Positions 8,051-16,945 of a stretch of 64,000 nucleotides of DNA are shown here, piece by piece. Source of the stretch: Umezawaea beigongshangensis (GTDB taxonomy: Bacteria; Actinomycetota; Actinomycetes; Mycobacteriales; Pseudonocardiaceae); the NCBI RefSeq assembly GCF_016464305.1, contig NZ_JAEIOJ010000001.1, positions 394,685-458,684 of the forward strand, read 5' to 3'. Both the position numbers and the translations under genes were made by a program. The notes beneath the pieces were generated by a model. It was not told where the DNA came from and ran no database searches. It saw only the letters and a list, made by a program, of their open reading frames with translations. How positions within the stretch are numbered: position 1 is the first letter of the stretch; every line of letters begins with the position of its first letter.

Positions 8051-8269
8051 TCCGGCGCTGTCGGTCCCCCCGGGCGACGCAGCCCGCGCCGGACGCCGTA
8101 CTTCGCCGTCGATCCCGTCGAGGGCACCGACGCGGCCGCGCGCGGGGCCGCCGAGCCGGGCGGTGAGGTCATCACCGACCCGGCCGGCTCGCCGTGGGGC
8201 CGGATCTCCGTCGTGGCGGACCACGAGGGGACGGTCCTCCGTCCGACCGACCCGGCCAGGACCGTCTGA
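8051..8269 (+). pseudogene. decayed C-terminal VOC-domain fragment
   Basis: Directly after the VOC gene's TGA the same reading frame stays open to a TGA at 8267-8269. It encodes PYFAVDPVEG, PGGEVITDPAGSPWGRISV and VVADHEGTVLRP. This mirrors the last third of the VOC domain just upstream (GGRVCVEPYDSPQGRV, VVEDTSGATFSV). There is no start codon or ribosome-binding site of its own. It looks like the tail of a duplicated VOC gene left after deletion, or of a longer protein cut short by a new stop. Confidence 0.6.
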
Positions 8270-8289
8270 CCGGCTCTACGCTGGAGACG

Positions 8290-10290
8290 ATGACCTCCAC
8301 GATCACGTCCTCCACCGGGACGCTGCTCGCCGGGCGGCTGCGCGAGACCCGCGCACGCGCCTTCGCCGGACGCTCCGGCGAGCTGGCGGTGTTCCGCGCC
8401 GCGCTGCGCGGCGACCCCGGATCGTCTCCCGTGCTGTTCGTGCACGGCCCCGGCGGGATCGGCAAGTCGACGCTGCTGCGGCGCTTCGCCGACGAGGCCG
8501 AGGCGGCGGGACGGACCGTGACGCACATCTGCGCCCGGTCGACTCCGGCGACGCCTGCGGCCTTCGAGGCCGCCGCCGCGCCGGTGCTCGCCGACGAGAC
8601 CCCGGTCCTGCTGATCGACGCGTTCGAGCGGTGCCGGGGACTGGAGCTGTGGCTGCGCCGCCGGCTGCTGCCGCGGCTGCCCGACCGCGCGGTGGTCGTG
8701 GTGGCGGACCTGGAGCCGCCGTCGCTGGAGTGGCGGACCGATCCCGGCTGGGAGGACGCGCTGGGCGTGATCGCCCTGCGCAACCTCTCCCCCGAGGAGG
8801 CCTCGGCGCTGCTCACGTCCCGCGGGGTCGACCCGGCCCGGCACGACGAGCTGCTGCGGTTCGCGGGCGGGCACCCGCTCGCCCTGCGGCTGGCCGCCGA
8901 GACCACGTCGGACGCCGGACCCGGCCCGGCGCCCGCGCGGGACGTCGTGACGACGCTGCTGGAGCGGCTCGTGGGCGACGTGCCGAGCCAGGCGCACCGC
9001 AGGGCGCTGGAGGTGTGCGCGCACAGCCTGGTCACGACCGAGCTGCTGCTGCGGGCGGTGCTGCCCGACGACGACGCGGCCGAGCTGTTCGCGTGGCTGC
9101 GGCGGCTGCCGTTCGTGGAGTCCGGCGCGCGCGGGGTGTTTCCGCACGACGTCGTCCGCGACGCGCTGGAGGCCGATCTCCGCTGGCGCGACATGGCGAG
9201 CTGGGAGGAGGTGCACCGGCGCATCCGCGAACACCTGATCGGGCGTTGCCTGCAGGCGCCGGAGCCGGAGGCGCTCGCCCTCCTGAGCGAGACCACGTAC
9301 CTGCACCGCTACGGCGGTGTCACGCACGACTACTTCTCGTTCCGCGAGGACGGCGCGACGTTCGAGGACGTCCTGCGGCCGGAGGACCACGGAGCCGTGC
9401 TGCGGCTCGCGGCGGGAACCTGCGACCTCGCACTCGTGGCGCACTGGCTGGACCGGTGGCCGGAGGCGTTCCGCGTCCACCGGTCGTCGGGCACGGGCGA
9501 ACCGGTCGCGTTCATGACGTGGCTGCTCGACGAGGAGCCGGACGCCGCGGACCTGGCCGCGGACCCGGTGCTGGCCGCGGCCTGGGCCTACGCCCGCGCG
9601 TCGACCCCGCCTCGGCCGGGCGAGCGTCTCGGACTGATGCGGTTCCTGGTGTGTCCGGACGGCGACGTGCGTCCCTCACCGGTGCTGGACCGGATGCTGT
9701 GGCGGATCGCCGCCTGCTGGATGCGGACCGACCGGCTCGCCTGGAGCGTGATGGCGACCCCGCACCCGCGGTTCTGGGAGCGGCTCATGATCTACCTGGA
9801 CCACCCGCCGCTGCCGGAGACCGCTGCGGCGGGAGAACACGCGCAAACGCTGTACGTGCACGACTGGCGAACCTCGCCGTTGCGGGTCTGGCTCACCAAC
9901 GCCGCGGTGGAGGAGGTGTACGGGCCGGGTGCGCGGCCTCCCGCGACACCCGAACTGGCCGTGCTGTCCCGCGCCGAGTTCGACGAGGCGGTGCGCGACG
10001 CGCTGCGCTGCGCCGACGACCCGGTCCGGCTCGCGCGGAACCCGCTGAGCCGCAGCAACCTGGTCGCGGCGCACGACACGACGCTGCGCCGGGTGCTGGT
10101 CGAGACCGTGAACGCGCTTCGCGTCGGACGGCACCACGTGGCCGTCTCGGCCACCTACCTCGGCGGGCCCACCACGCAGGAGGCGTGCGCGCAACGACTC
10201 CGCCTGCCGCTGGGCACCTACCGCCGCCACCTCACGCGGGGCGTCGCCGCGCTGTGCGACGCCCTGTGGGAGCGGGAGGTGCTGCGCTGA
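8290..10290 (+). CDS. large P-loop ATPase, STAND-like regulator of unknown function
   Basis: This 666-residue protein starts at ATG 8290 behind GGAG. Walker A is GPGGIGKST at residues 53-61 and Walker B is TPVLLIDAFE near 104-113. A typical AAA/NB-ARC sensor region follows (ALRNLSPEEASALL, FAGGHPLALRLA). The middle 400 residues are helical with no repeat I can name. The C-terminal 60 residues (TQEACAQRLRLPLGTYRRHL) read like a helix-turn-helix. This is the build of signal-transduction ATPases that switch on NTP binding and may contact DNA. No effector partner is adjacent, and the function is unassigned. Confidence 0.75.
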   Translation: MTSTITSSTGTLLAGRLRETRARAFAGRSGELAVFRAALRGDPGSSPVLFVHGPGGIGKSTLLRRFADEAEAAGRTVTHICARSTPATPAAFEAAAAPVLADETPVLLIDAFERCRGLELWLRRRLLPRLPDRAVVVVADLEPPSLEWRTDPGWEDALGVIALRNLSPEEASALLTSRGVDPARHDELLRFAGGHPLALRLAAETTSDAGPGPAPARDVVTTLLERLVGDVPSQAHRRALEVCAHSLVTTELLLRAVLPDDDAAELFAWLRRLPFVESGARGVFPHDVVRDALEADLRWRDMASWEEVHRRIREHLIGRCLQAPEPEALALLSETTYLHRYGGVTHDYFSFREDGATFEDVLRPEDHGAVLRLAAGTCDLALVAHWLDRWPEAFRVHRSSGTGEPVAFMTWLLDEEPDAADLAADPVLAAAWAYARASTPPRPGERLGLMRFLVCPDGDVRPSPVLDRMLWRIAACWMRTDRLAWSVMATPHPRFWERLMIYLDHPPLPETAAAGEHAQTLYVHDWRTSPLRVWLTNAAVEEVYGPGARPPATPELAVLSRAEFDEAVRDALRCADDPVRLARNPLSRSNLVAAHDTTLRRVLVETVNALRVGRHHVAVSATYLGGPTTQEACAQRLRLPLGTYRRHLTRGVAALCDALWEREVLR

Positions 10291-10299
10291 GCGGAGTCG

Positions 10300-11172
10300 C
10301 TACGCGGGGACGAAGAGCTGGAGCAGCAGCCACCCCACCGCGGCGGAGGGCAGCAGCGAGTCCATCCGGTCCATGAGGCCGCCGTGTCCCGGCAGCAGCG
10401 TGCCCATGTCCTTGATGCCCAGGTCGCGCTTGATCAGCGACTCGACCAGGTCACCGGCCGTGGAGGTGACGACGAGGGCGGCGCCGAACAGGACGCCCTG
10501 CCACCACAGGCCGTCGACGAAGAACGTGAGCGACAGCGCGCCGCCCACCGTGCCCGCGATCATCGACCCGGCGAAGCCCTCCCAGGACTTCTTGGGGCTG
10601 ATCTTCGGGGCCATCGGGTGCTTGCCGAGGAGCACACCGGCGATGTAGCCGCCGGTGTCGGAGAGCACGACGCCGAGGACGAAGCACACCACCCGGAACG
10701 CGCCGTCCTCCGGCACGACGAGCATCGCCGCGAACGACGCCAGCAGCGGCACGTACGCGACGGCGAACACCGAGGCCGTCACGTCGCGCAGGTAGCCGTC
10801 GGAGCCCTCGCGGAACCGCCAGAACAGGCACGCCAGCATCGTCACCACGAACGCGGACAGCGCACCGGCTCGCCCGAACGGCCAGGACAGCCAGACCACC
10901 GCCTGACCGCCCACCAGCACCGGCACGAGCGCCACCCGGACGCCGCCGCTGTTCTTGAGCGCACCGGCCAGCTCCACGGTGGCCACCGCGACGGCGGCGG
11001 CCACGACCAGGACGAACGCCTGGCGCACGAAGACCAGCGACGCGATGACGACCAGCGCCAGACCGACGCCCACCCCGATGGCGGCGCGCAGGTCGCGCCC
11101 CGCCCTGGACGGCTTGGCGCCCGCGTCGCCGCTTGACGACACGGGCGCGTCCTGCTGACCGCCGCCTGACAC
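10300..11172 (-). CDS. cdsA: phosphatidate cytidylyltransferase
   Basis: CdsA makes CDP-diacylglycerol from phosphatidate and CTP at the inner membrane, the branch point to phosphatidylinositol, cardiolipin and other phospholipids. The protein has a short hydrophilic head, about eight membrane helices and the family signature SDTGGYIAGVLLGKHPMAPK with SPKKSWEGFAGS. GTG 11172 has GGAG five bases upstream; GTG 11187 in frame is an alternative adding five residues. The order cdsA-frr-pyrH-tsf-rpsB is the classic bacterial arrangement. Confidence 0.93.
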   Translation of the reverse strand: MSGGGQQDAPVSSSGDAGAKPSRAGRDLRAAIGVGVGLALVVIASLVFVRQAFVLVVAAAVAVATVELAGALKNSGGVRVALVPVLVGGQAVVWLSWPFGRAGALSAFVVTMLACLFWRFREGSDGYLRDVTASVFAVAYVPLLASFAAMLVVPEDGAFRVVCFVLGVVLSDTGGYIAGVLLGKHPMAPKISPKKSWEGFAGSMIAGTVGGALSLTFFVDGLWWQGVLFGAALVVTSTAGDLVESLIKRDLGIKDMGTLLPGHGGLMDRMDSLLPSAAVGWLLLQLFVPA

Positions 11173-11251
11173 CTGTGCTCCTGTCACGACCGTTCACCAG
11201 CCGACCAAATCGTGCGACCGGCGCCGCGGCCGTTCGACAGCAGTGGGACCA

Positions 11252-11809
11252 TCAGACTTCGAGGAGCTCGACTTCCTTGTGCTTCACGAGTTCGTCGACC
11301 TGCCCGACGTACTTGTGGGTGAGGCTCTCCAACTCCTTCTCCGCGCGAGCACCCTCGTCCTCGCCGACCTCGCCGTCCTTGACCAGGCGGTCGAGCTCTT
11401 CCTTCGCCTTGCGGCGGATGTTGCGCATGGTGACGCGGGAGTCCTCGCCCTTGGCCTTGGCGACCTTCACCATCTCCCGGCGGCGCTCCTCGGAGAGCTG
11501 CGGGATGGAGATGCGGATGATGGTGCCGTCGTTGCTCGGGTTGACCCCGAGGTCCGAGTCGCGGATGGCCCTCTCCACGGCGTTGAGCTGGCTGGTGTCG
11601 TAGGGCTTGACCACCGCCATGCGCGCCTCGGGGATGCTGACGCTGGCGAGCTGGTTCAGCGGTGTCGGGGAACCGTAGTAGTCCACGACGATGCGGGAGA
11701 ACATGGAGGGATTCGCCCGGCCGGTGCGCACCGACGCGAGGTCCTCCTTCGCAACCGACACCGCTTTTTCCATCTTCTCCTCGGCGTCGAGGAGGGTCTC
11801 GTCGATCAC
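11252..11809 (-). CDS. frr: ribosome recycling factor
   Basis: RRF, together with EF-G, splits post-termination ribosomes. The 185-residue length is standard. Conserved segments are the N-terminal helix [20 protein letters not shown], the [19 protein letters not shown] turn, and the C-terminal [20 protein letters not shown] helix. The start is GTG 11809, eight bases after AAGGAG. It lies 67 bp downstream of pyrH on the same strand, so co-transcription is likely. Confidence 0.96.
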   Translation of the reverse strand: MIDETLLDAEEKMEKAVSVAKEDLASVRTGRANPSMFSRIVVDYYGSPTPLNQLASVSIPEARMAVVKPYDTSQLNAVERAIRDSDLGVNPSNDGTIIRISIPQLSEERRREMVKVAKAKGEDSRVTMRNIRRKAKEELDRLVKDGEVGEDEGARAEKELESLTHKYVGQVDELVKHKEVELLEV

Positions 11810-11876
11810 GGCTACTCCTTGGTGTGCGAGCCGGGCAGGTGCTGCGCGACGTGCAGCCGGACTGATCCCAGCAGGT

Positions 11877-12623
11877 CTAGAAGGACGGGCGACCACCGGG
11901 GGTGCTCACCAGGGTTCCGATCTTCTCACCACGCACCGCTCGCGCGATGTTCCCCTCGGTGAGCAGGTTGAACACCATGATGGGCATGTTGTTGTCCATG
12001 CAGAGGCTGAACGCGGTCGCGTCGGCGACGTTCAGGCCGCGTTCGAGCACCTCGCGGTGGGTGATGCCGTCGAACATCAGGGCGTCGGGATCGATCCTGG
12101 GGTCGGCGGTGTAGATGCCGTCGACGGCCTTCGCCATGAGGACGATCTCGCAGCCGATCTCCAGGGCGCGCTGCGCGGCCGTGGTGTCGGTGGAGAAGTA
12201 GGGCATCCCCGCTCCGCCGCCGAAGATCACGACGCGGCCCTTCTCCAGGTGCCGCATGGCCCGGCGCGGGATGTAGGACTCCGCGACCTGGCCCATGGTG
12301 ATGGCGGTCTGCACGCGCGTGTCGATGCCGTGCTCGCGTTCCAGGAAGTCCTGGAGCGCGAGGCAGTTCATGACCGTGCCGAGCATCCCCATGTAGTCGG
12401 CGCGGGAGCGGTCCATCCCGCGCTGCTGGAGCTCCGCGCCGCGGAAGAAGTTGCCACCACCGATGACGACGGCGACCTGCGCGCCCGTTCGCACGACCTC
12501 GGCGATCTGCCTGGCGACGGTCTGCACCACGTCCGGATCGACGCCGACGCCACCACCGCCGAACATCTCGCCGCCCAGCTTCAGCATCACACGGCGATAA
12601 CCGTGCACCTGCTCCTCACCCAC
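11877..12623 (-). CDS. pyrH: UMP kinase
   Basis: PyrH phosphorylates UMP to UDP in pyrimidine nucleotide synthesis. The 248-residue protein shows the bacterial amino-acid-kinase fold: [20 protein letters not shown] at the start, [20 protein letters not shown] for phosphate binding, and [17 protein letters not shown] near residue 145. GTG 12623 follows AGGAGG closely. A strong terminator separates it from tsf upstream, so it probably has its own promoter with frr downstream. Confidence 0.96.
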   Translation of the reverse strand: MGEEQVHGYRRVMLKLGGEMFGGGGVGVDPDVVQTVARQIAEVVRTGAQVAVVIGGGNFFRGAELQQRGMDRSRADYMGMLGTVMNCLALQDFLEREHGIDTRVQTAITMGQVAESYIPRRAMRHLEKGRVVIFGGGAGMPYFSTDTTAAQRALEIGCEIVLMAKAVDGIYTADPRIDPDALMFDGITHREVLERGLNVADATAFSLCMDNNMPIMVFNLLTEGNIARAVRGEKIGTLVSTPGGRPSF

Positions 12624-12663
12624 GGATCCTCCTAGCGGCTTCGTCCAAGTCCGGACACGGAAA

Positions 12664-12696
12664 GGGCGGGGTTGCCGTCTCGTCGCAACCCCGCCC
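12664..12696 (-). terminator. terminator after tsf
   Basis: A perfect 12-bp stem (GGGCGGGGTTGC / GCAACCCCGCCC) with a 9-base loop lies 10 bp past the tsf stop on the minus strand, followed on that strand by TTT. It should end rpsB-tsf transcripts before pyrH. Confidence 0.85.
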
Positions 12697-12705
12697 TCAC
12701 GCGGA

Positions 12706-13521
12706 TCAGCTCTGGCCGACCTCGAAGCGGGCGAAGCGGGTGACCACGACCCCGGCCTCGTCCAGCACGGCCTTGACCGTCTTCTTCGACTCCGTCACCG
12801 ACGGCTGCTCCAGGAGCACGACGTCCTTGAAGAAGCCGTTGACGCGACCGTCGACGATCTTGGGCAGCGCCTGCTCGGGCTTGCCCTCCTCGCGAGCGGT
12901 CTCCTCGGCGATCCGGCGCTCGTTCGCGACCAGGTCGGCGGGCACCTCGTCACGGGTGACGTACTTCGGGCGCATCGCGGCGATCTGCATCGCGGCGCCG
13001 CGCGCGGCCTCGGTGCTGTCACCGGTGTACTCGACCAGCACGCCGACGGCGGGCGGCAGGTCGGCGGCACGGCGGTGCAGGTAGGTGGAGACGGTGCCGT
13101 CGAAGACGGCGACCTTCGCGACCTCGAGCTTCTCGCCGATCTTCGCGGAGAACTCCTGGACGACGGCGTCGACGGTCTTGCCGTCGAGGTCGGCGGCCTT
13201 GAGGGCCTCGGCGTCGGCGGACTTGGTGGCCTTGGCGACGGCGACGATCCGGCTCGCGAGGTCCTGGAAGTCGGAGTTCTTCGCGACGAAGTCCGTCTCG
13301 CAGCGCAGCTCGACCATCACACCGTCCTCGGCGACCACGAGGCCGTTGGAGGTGGTGCGCTCGGCGCGCTTGCCGACGTCCTTCGCACCCTTGATGCGGA
13401 GGATCTCGACGGCCTTGTCGAAGTCGCCGTCGGCCTCGTCCAGGGCCTTCTTGCAGTCCATCATGCCAGCGGCGGTGAGCTCGCGGAGCCGCTTGACGTC
13501 GGCCGCGGTGTAGTTCGCCAT
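12706..13521 (-). CDS. tsf: translation elongation factor Ts
   Basis: EF-Ts recharges EF-Tu by GDP release. The 271-residue protein starts [20 protein letters not shown] and carries the strict N-terminal motif [20 protein letters not shown] and the core segment [16 protein letters not shown]. It sits 81 bp downstream of rpsB in the usual operon. A hairpin between the two may lower its expression relative to S2. Confidence 0.97.
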   Translation of the reverse strand: MANYTAADVKRLRELTAAGMMDCKKALDEADGDFDKAVEILRIKGAKDVGKRAERTTSNGLVVAEDGVMVELRCETDFVAKNSDFQDLASRIVAVAKATKSADAEALKAADLDGKTVDAVVQEFSAKIGEKLEVAKVAVFDGTVSTYLHRRAADLPPAVGVLVEYTGDSTEAARGAAMQIAAMRPKYVTRDEVPADLVANERRIAEETAREEGKPEQALPKIVDGRVNGFFKDVVLLEQPSVTESKKTVKAVLDEAGVVVTRFARFEVGQS

Positions 13522-13564
13522 CGTGCGTTTTCCGTTCCTTCTGCGGTGTACGCGCTGACGCGCA

Positions 13565-13591
13565 CCGCGCCCACCGTCGTGGTGGGCGCGG
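13565..13591 (-). terminator. rpsB-tsf intergenic hairpin (possible attenuator)
   Basis: An 11-bp stem (CCGCGCCCACC / GGTGGGCGCGG) with loop GTCGT lies between the rpsB stop and the tsf start. Since the two genes are normally co-transcribed, it is more likely a partial terminator or an RNA-stability hairpin than a full stop. Confidence 0.55.
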
Positions 13592-13602
13592 CGCGCGGTG
13601 GA

Positions 13603-14508
13603 TCAGGACTGGGCGGGCTGCTCTGCCGGAGCGTCAGCAGCGGGAGCCTCGGTCGCGGGAGCCTCGGCGGCGGGCGCCTCGGCGACCGGAGCCTCGGCGG
13701 CGGCAGGGGCCTCGGGGGCCTTCTCCGCCTCGGGAGCCGCGCTGGTCAGCAGCTCCTTCTCCCACTCGGCCAGCGGCTCGTCCACACCGGTCTCGGGCTT
13801 GTCGGCGCCGGTGCGAGCACCGGAGCGCGACATGAGACCGGCGGCGGCGGCCTCGGCCACCACCTTGGTCAGCAGCGCGGCGGAGCGGATCGCGTCGTCG
13901 TTGCCCGGAATCGGGTAGTCGACCTCGTCCGGGTCGCAGTTGGTGTCGAGGACCGCGACGATCGGGATGTTCAGCTTGCGAGCCTCACCGACGGCGATGT
14001 GCTCCTTCTTGGTGTCGACGATCCACACCGCGGAGGGAACCCTGGCCATGTCGCGGATGCCGCCGAGCGTGCGCTCCAGCTTGTCCTTCTCGCGGTTCAT
14101 CATCAGGATTTCCTTCTTGGTGAAACCCTGGAAACCGCCGGTCTGCTCCATCGACTCCAGCTCCTTGAGCCGCTGGAGGCGCTTGTGCACCGTGGTGAAG
14201 TTGGTGAGCATGCCGCCCAGCCACCGCTGGTTCACGAAGGGCATGCCGACGCGGAGCGCCTCGTTGGCGATGGCCTCCTGCGCCTGCTTCTTGGTGCCGA
14301 TGAAGAGGATCGACCCGCCGTGCGCGACCGTCTCGCGGACGAACTCGTACGCCCGGTCGATGTAGGTCAGCGTCTGCTGGAGGTCGATGATGTAGATGCC
14401 GTTGCGCTCGGTGAGGATGTAGCGCTTCATCTTCGGGTTCCAGCGACGGGTCTGGTGCCCGAAGTGCACGCCGCTGTCGAGCAGCTGCTTCATGGTGACG
14501 ACGGCCAT
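13603..14508 (-). CDS. rpsB: 30S ribosomal protein S2 with Ala/Pro/Glu-rich tail
   Basis: S2 is a 30S assembly protein. It has the conserved start [20 protein letters not shown], then [24 protein letters not shown] and [14 protein letters not shown]. The core ends near residue 230. About 70 further residues are low-complexity, full of APAAEAP-type steps, ending in EQPAQS; such acidic Ala-rich tails occur in actinobacterial S2. ATG 14508 is used; ATG 14493 (MKQLLD) is possible. At 301 residues it is longer than E. coli S2 only because of the tail. Confidence 0.96.
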   Translation of the reverse strand: MAVVTMKQLLDSGVHFGHQTRRWNPKMKRYILTERNGIYIIDLQQTLTYIDRAYEFVRETVAHGGSILFIGTKKQAQEAIANEALRVGMPFVNQRWLGGMLTNFTTVHKRLQRLKELESMEQTGGFQGFTKKEILMMNREKDKLERTLGGIRDMARVPSAVWIVDTKKEHIAVGEARKLNIPIVAVLDTNCDPDEVDYPIPGNDDAIRSAALLTKVVAEAAAAGLMSRSGARTGADKPETGVDEPLAEWEKELLTSAAPEAEKAPEAPAAAEAPVAEAPAAEAPATEAPAADAPAEQPAQS

Positions 14509-14785
14509 GGCCTGTATCGCACCTTCTCCATCTGGCGAACCGGTTCCACCGGTTCGCGGTATCGGTTGACGCGGGTGATCGGTGATCCCCCGCCCTGGTG
14601 CCCCGCCGGTGTCCGGACCCTCCGGGAGAAGTGGATTCCACCCTCGGGACCGCCGGACGCCGCGACTCGACCACGCCGAAGAAGCTGATCGGATCTGCAA
14701 TGGCACGCGAAGTCGCCCCGTGCGCACACGGGCCGCACGAAGAGTGTACGCCGAAGAGGACCAGCGGGCTGAACCGGTACCCGAG

Positions 14786-14812
14786 TTGTCCACAGCCCTC
14801 GAACTGTCCACA
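14786..14812 (+). promoter_or_regulatory. paired DnaA-box-like sites
   Basis: TTGTCCACA (14786-14794), a perfect match to the high-GC actinobacterial DnaA box, is followed 18 bp later by CTGTCCACA (14804-14812), one mismatch away. The pair lies in the divergent region between rpsB and the M23 peptidase gene. A pair with the same spacing in opposite orientation is at 20091-20117. DnaA binding here would be regulatory or titrating; this is inference. Confidence 0.45.
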
Positions 14813-14863
14813 GTTCCGGGCCCGGCACTGGCCCCGGCCGGGACGCTCGGCCAGCGTGAGGAC

Positions 14864-15379
14864 ATGCGAAGAGCCCTGGTCGCGCTGGTCTGCCTGCTGC
14901 TGCTCGCGCCGGCCGGAACGGCGCGGGCCGCCGGGCGGTTCGGCTGGCCGCTCGCTCCACCGCACCCGGTGCTGCGGCCGTTCTCCGCCCCGGCCACCCC
15001 GTACGGCCCCGGCCATCGCGGCGTGGACCTCGGCGGCGCGGTCGGCGAGCCGGTGCTCGCCGCGGCCGACGGCGTCGTGCGCTTCGCCGGGACGGTCGTG
15101 GACCGGCCGCTGGTGTCGCTCGACCACGGCCGCGGGCTGCGCACCACCTACGAGCCGGTGACCCCGCGGGTCACCACCGGTCAGCGGGTGCGGCGCGGCG
15201 ACGTGCTCGGCCTGCTGCGGCCGGGGCACCCGGGGTGCGTCGTCGCGGGCTCGGCGGACCGGGCGTGCCTGCACTGGGGAGCGCTGCGGGGCGGGGAGCA
15301 CGTCGATCCGCTGGGGCTGGTGGCGCCGGGGCGGGTGCGGCTGCTCCCGCTGACGCTCACGTCTCGGCCTGCTCGCTGA
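14864..15379 (+). CDS. secreted M23-family (LytM-type) peptidase
   Basis: This 171-residue exported protein starts at ATG 14864 behind a GAGG. A classic signal peptide ([21 protein letters not shown]) ends with an AxA site. The M23 zinc-peptidase domain shows the HxxxD motif in [25 protein letters not shown] in the lysostaphin-like core, and the late [15 protein letters not shown]. The first part of the usual HxH is replaced by CLH, so activity may be altered. Expected role is peptidoglycan turnover. A homolog (Rv2891 type) next to rpsB is common in actinobacteria. Its 3' end overlaps whiG by 23 bp, convergent. Confidence 0.85.
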   Translation: MRRALVALVCLLLLAPAGTARAAGRFGWPLAPPHPVLRPFSAPATPYGPGHRGVDLGGAVGEPVLAAADGVVRFAGTVVDRPLVSLDHGRGLRTTYEPVTPRVTTGQRVRRGDVLGLLRPGHPGCVVAGSADRACLHWGALRGGEHVDPLGLVAPGRVRLLPLTLTSRPAR

Positions 15380-16310
15380 GCTTCGTGCGCAGCCGCAGGA
15401 CGGCCCTGGTGTGCAACTGGCAGACGCGGGACTCGGTCACGCCGAGGACCTTGCCGATCTCGGCCAGGGTCAGGTTCTCGAAGTAGTAGAGGGTCACCAC
15501 GACGCGGTCGCGCTCGGCGAGCTGGGCGATGGCGTCGGCGAGCTGCCTGCGGCTGTCGAGGTCGACCATCATGGCGACCGGGTCCTCCGCGCCCTCGTCG
15601 GGCAGCGACTCGGCCAGCGACGCGCCGCCGCGACCGGCGGCGATCAGCTCGTCCAGGGCGACGACGCTGGTGAGCTGGAGCTGGGCGTACAGCTCGCGCA
15701 GCTCCGCCAGGCCGATCTTCAGCTCGACGGCGATCTCCCGGTCGGTCGGTGTGCGCTGCAACCGCGCGCCCAGCCGCTCCAGCGCCTGCTGCACGTCGCG
15801 GGCCCGGCTGCGCACCGAGCGGGGCACCCAGTCCTGGGAGCGCAGGTCGTCGAGGATCGCGCCGCGGATGCGCTGCATCGCGTAGGTCTCGAACTTCAGG
15901 CCGCGCTCGGGCTCGAACTTCTCGATGGCGTCGACGAGGCCGAAGATGCCCGACTGGATCAGGTCGGCCACGTCGACGTGCGCGGGCAGACCCGTGCCGA
16001 CGCGGCCCGCGACGTACTTGACCAGCGGGGCGTAGTGCAGCACGAGGCGGTCGCGGAGGTTCTGCTCGCGGGAGCGGCCGTACTTGCGCCACAGCGCGAC
16101 GATGCCCGCCTCGACGTCGTCCGCGTAGTCGGAGGGGTGCGCGGCGCGGAGGACACCGCCCCTCAGGGCCTCGGCGACGAGGGCCACGTGCCCGTTCGAG
16201 CCGTCCACCGGTTCGACGTGGTGACCGTTCGTCCCCGTCGGCCGGGAGGTTTCGGTCGCCGTGCGCGAACCTCCCCGCGAGCCTTCAGGAGCGGGGGTTG
16301 GTTCGGTCAT
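15357..16310 (-). CDS. whiG: RNA polymerase sigma factor WhiG (FliA/sporulation type)
   Basis: This 317-residue group-3 sigma factor has region 2 in LRDRLVLHYAPLVKYVAGRV, DLIQSGIFGLVDAIEKFEPE and FETYAMQRIRGAILDDLRSQ, region 3 around RARDVQQALERL, and region 4 in LAEIGKVLGVTESRVCQLHT. In Streptomyces WhiG commits aerial hyphae to sporulation and is held by an anti-sigma factor with c-di-GMP. Residues 1-60 are a variable Gly/Thr-rich head. ATG 16310 sits behind GAAGG and lies inside the frame of the decayed xerC just upstream, which suggests past translational coupling. Confidence 0.93.
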   Translation of the reverse strand: MTEPTPAPEGSRGGSRTATETSRPTGTNGHHVEPVDGSNGHVALVAEALRGGVLRAAHPSDYADDVEAGIVALWRKYGRSREQNLRDRLVLHYAPLVKYVAGRVGTGLPAHVDVADLIQSGIFGLVDAIEKFEPERGLKFETYAMQRIRGAILDDLRSQDWVPRSVRSRARDVQQALERLGARLQRTPTDREIAVELKIGLAELRELYAQLQLTSVVALDELIAAGRGGASLAESLPDEGAEDPVAMMVDLDSRRQLADAIAQLAERDRVVVTLYYFENLTLAEIGKVLGVTESRVCQLHTRAVLRLRTKLSEQAET

Positions 16311-16458
16311 GGATCGCCTTCAGCCGTTCGACGGTTGGGTGTGTCTGGAACTGAGTGGTTGCGAGCGTAGCGTGACCAAGCTGTTCGTGGACGGCGTGCA
16401 GGTTCGCTCCCCCTTCCGACTGGCGTGTCGCCGCCGAGCGGCGAGGTGCACGCGGTCC
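16285..16458 (-). pseudogene. xerC: xerC remnant, C-terminal catalytic part only
   Basis: About 57 codons match the end of tyrosine recombinase XerC. GPRAPRRSAATRQSEGGANL parallels the box-II pattern 'SPHALRHSAATHLLEGGADL', and LGHATLATTQFQTHPTVERL parallels the segment that normally reads TTQ-x-YTH. The catalytic Tyr is gone (FQ in its place), the box-II His is Arg, and about 240 N-terminal residues are missing. XerC is normally encoded between dprA and whiG/rpsB in actinobacteria, so this is that gene in decay. The stop lies 26 bp inside whiG. Confidence 0.8.
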
Positions 16459-16945
16459 GGCGCCAGCGGCGCCGGGTGCATCACCCACTACATCGCGCGA
16501 GAGCCGGTGAGCGGTACGCGGAATCGGCCGATCGGACGCCACCGCCCGGCGCGGTGTACCTGCAACACCATCTGCTACCTGCGCCTTCCGCTCCGGATCG
16601 AATCCGTTCCGCACCGCGTTCGCGGCCGGGTCGCACGGCCGGACGGCGGGTGCGGAGCACCTCTCGCCCGGCGCGCGGACCACCGGCGAGAGGCGGTCCG
16701 CGCCGTTCGTCTCCTTCGCGCCGATCGCCTCCGGACCACGTTCCCCAGCAAGCCGAACTCCGATCGCGCACCGCAACTCCACCACGGAGCGGTCACGCAG
16801 CGCAACCGGTTGTCCGTTCACGACTGCGGAACCGCCAGCTCGCGGCACCACGTCGGCCTGTCCGGAACAGGCCAGCGCGGAGGGGTTGCGGGCGGTCGCG
16901 CGGGCCACGTGCGCGACGCGCGCACCCGCCGGTGGTCCGAGGACG
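16459..16945. other. intergenic region, no gene seen
   Basis: These 487 bp separate the xerC fragment from dprA. No reading frame shows convincing domain similarity on either strand. By position it should derive from the missing part of xerC, but I cannot recognise recombinase motifs in it. Confidence 0.5.

Noticed and set aside
8163-10376. Alternative plus-strand frame overlapping the ATPase gene
   Set aside because: Arg/Ala-rich without motifs; the overlapping frame with intact Walker motifs and a ribosome-binding site is the real gene.
14786-14812. DnaA boxes considered as the replication origin
   Set aside because: Only two boxes and no dnaA, dnaN or AT-rich unwinding region nearby.
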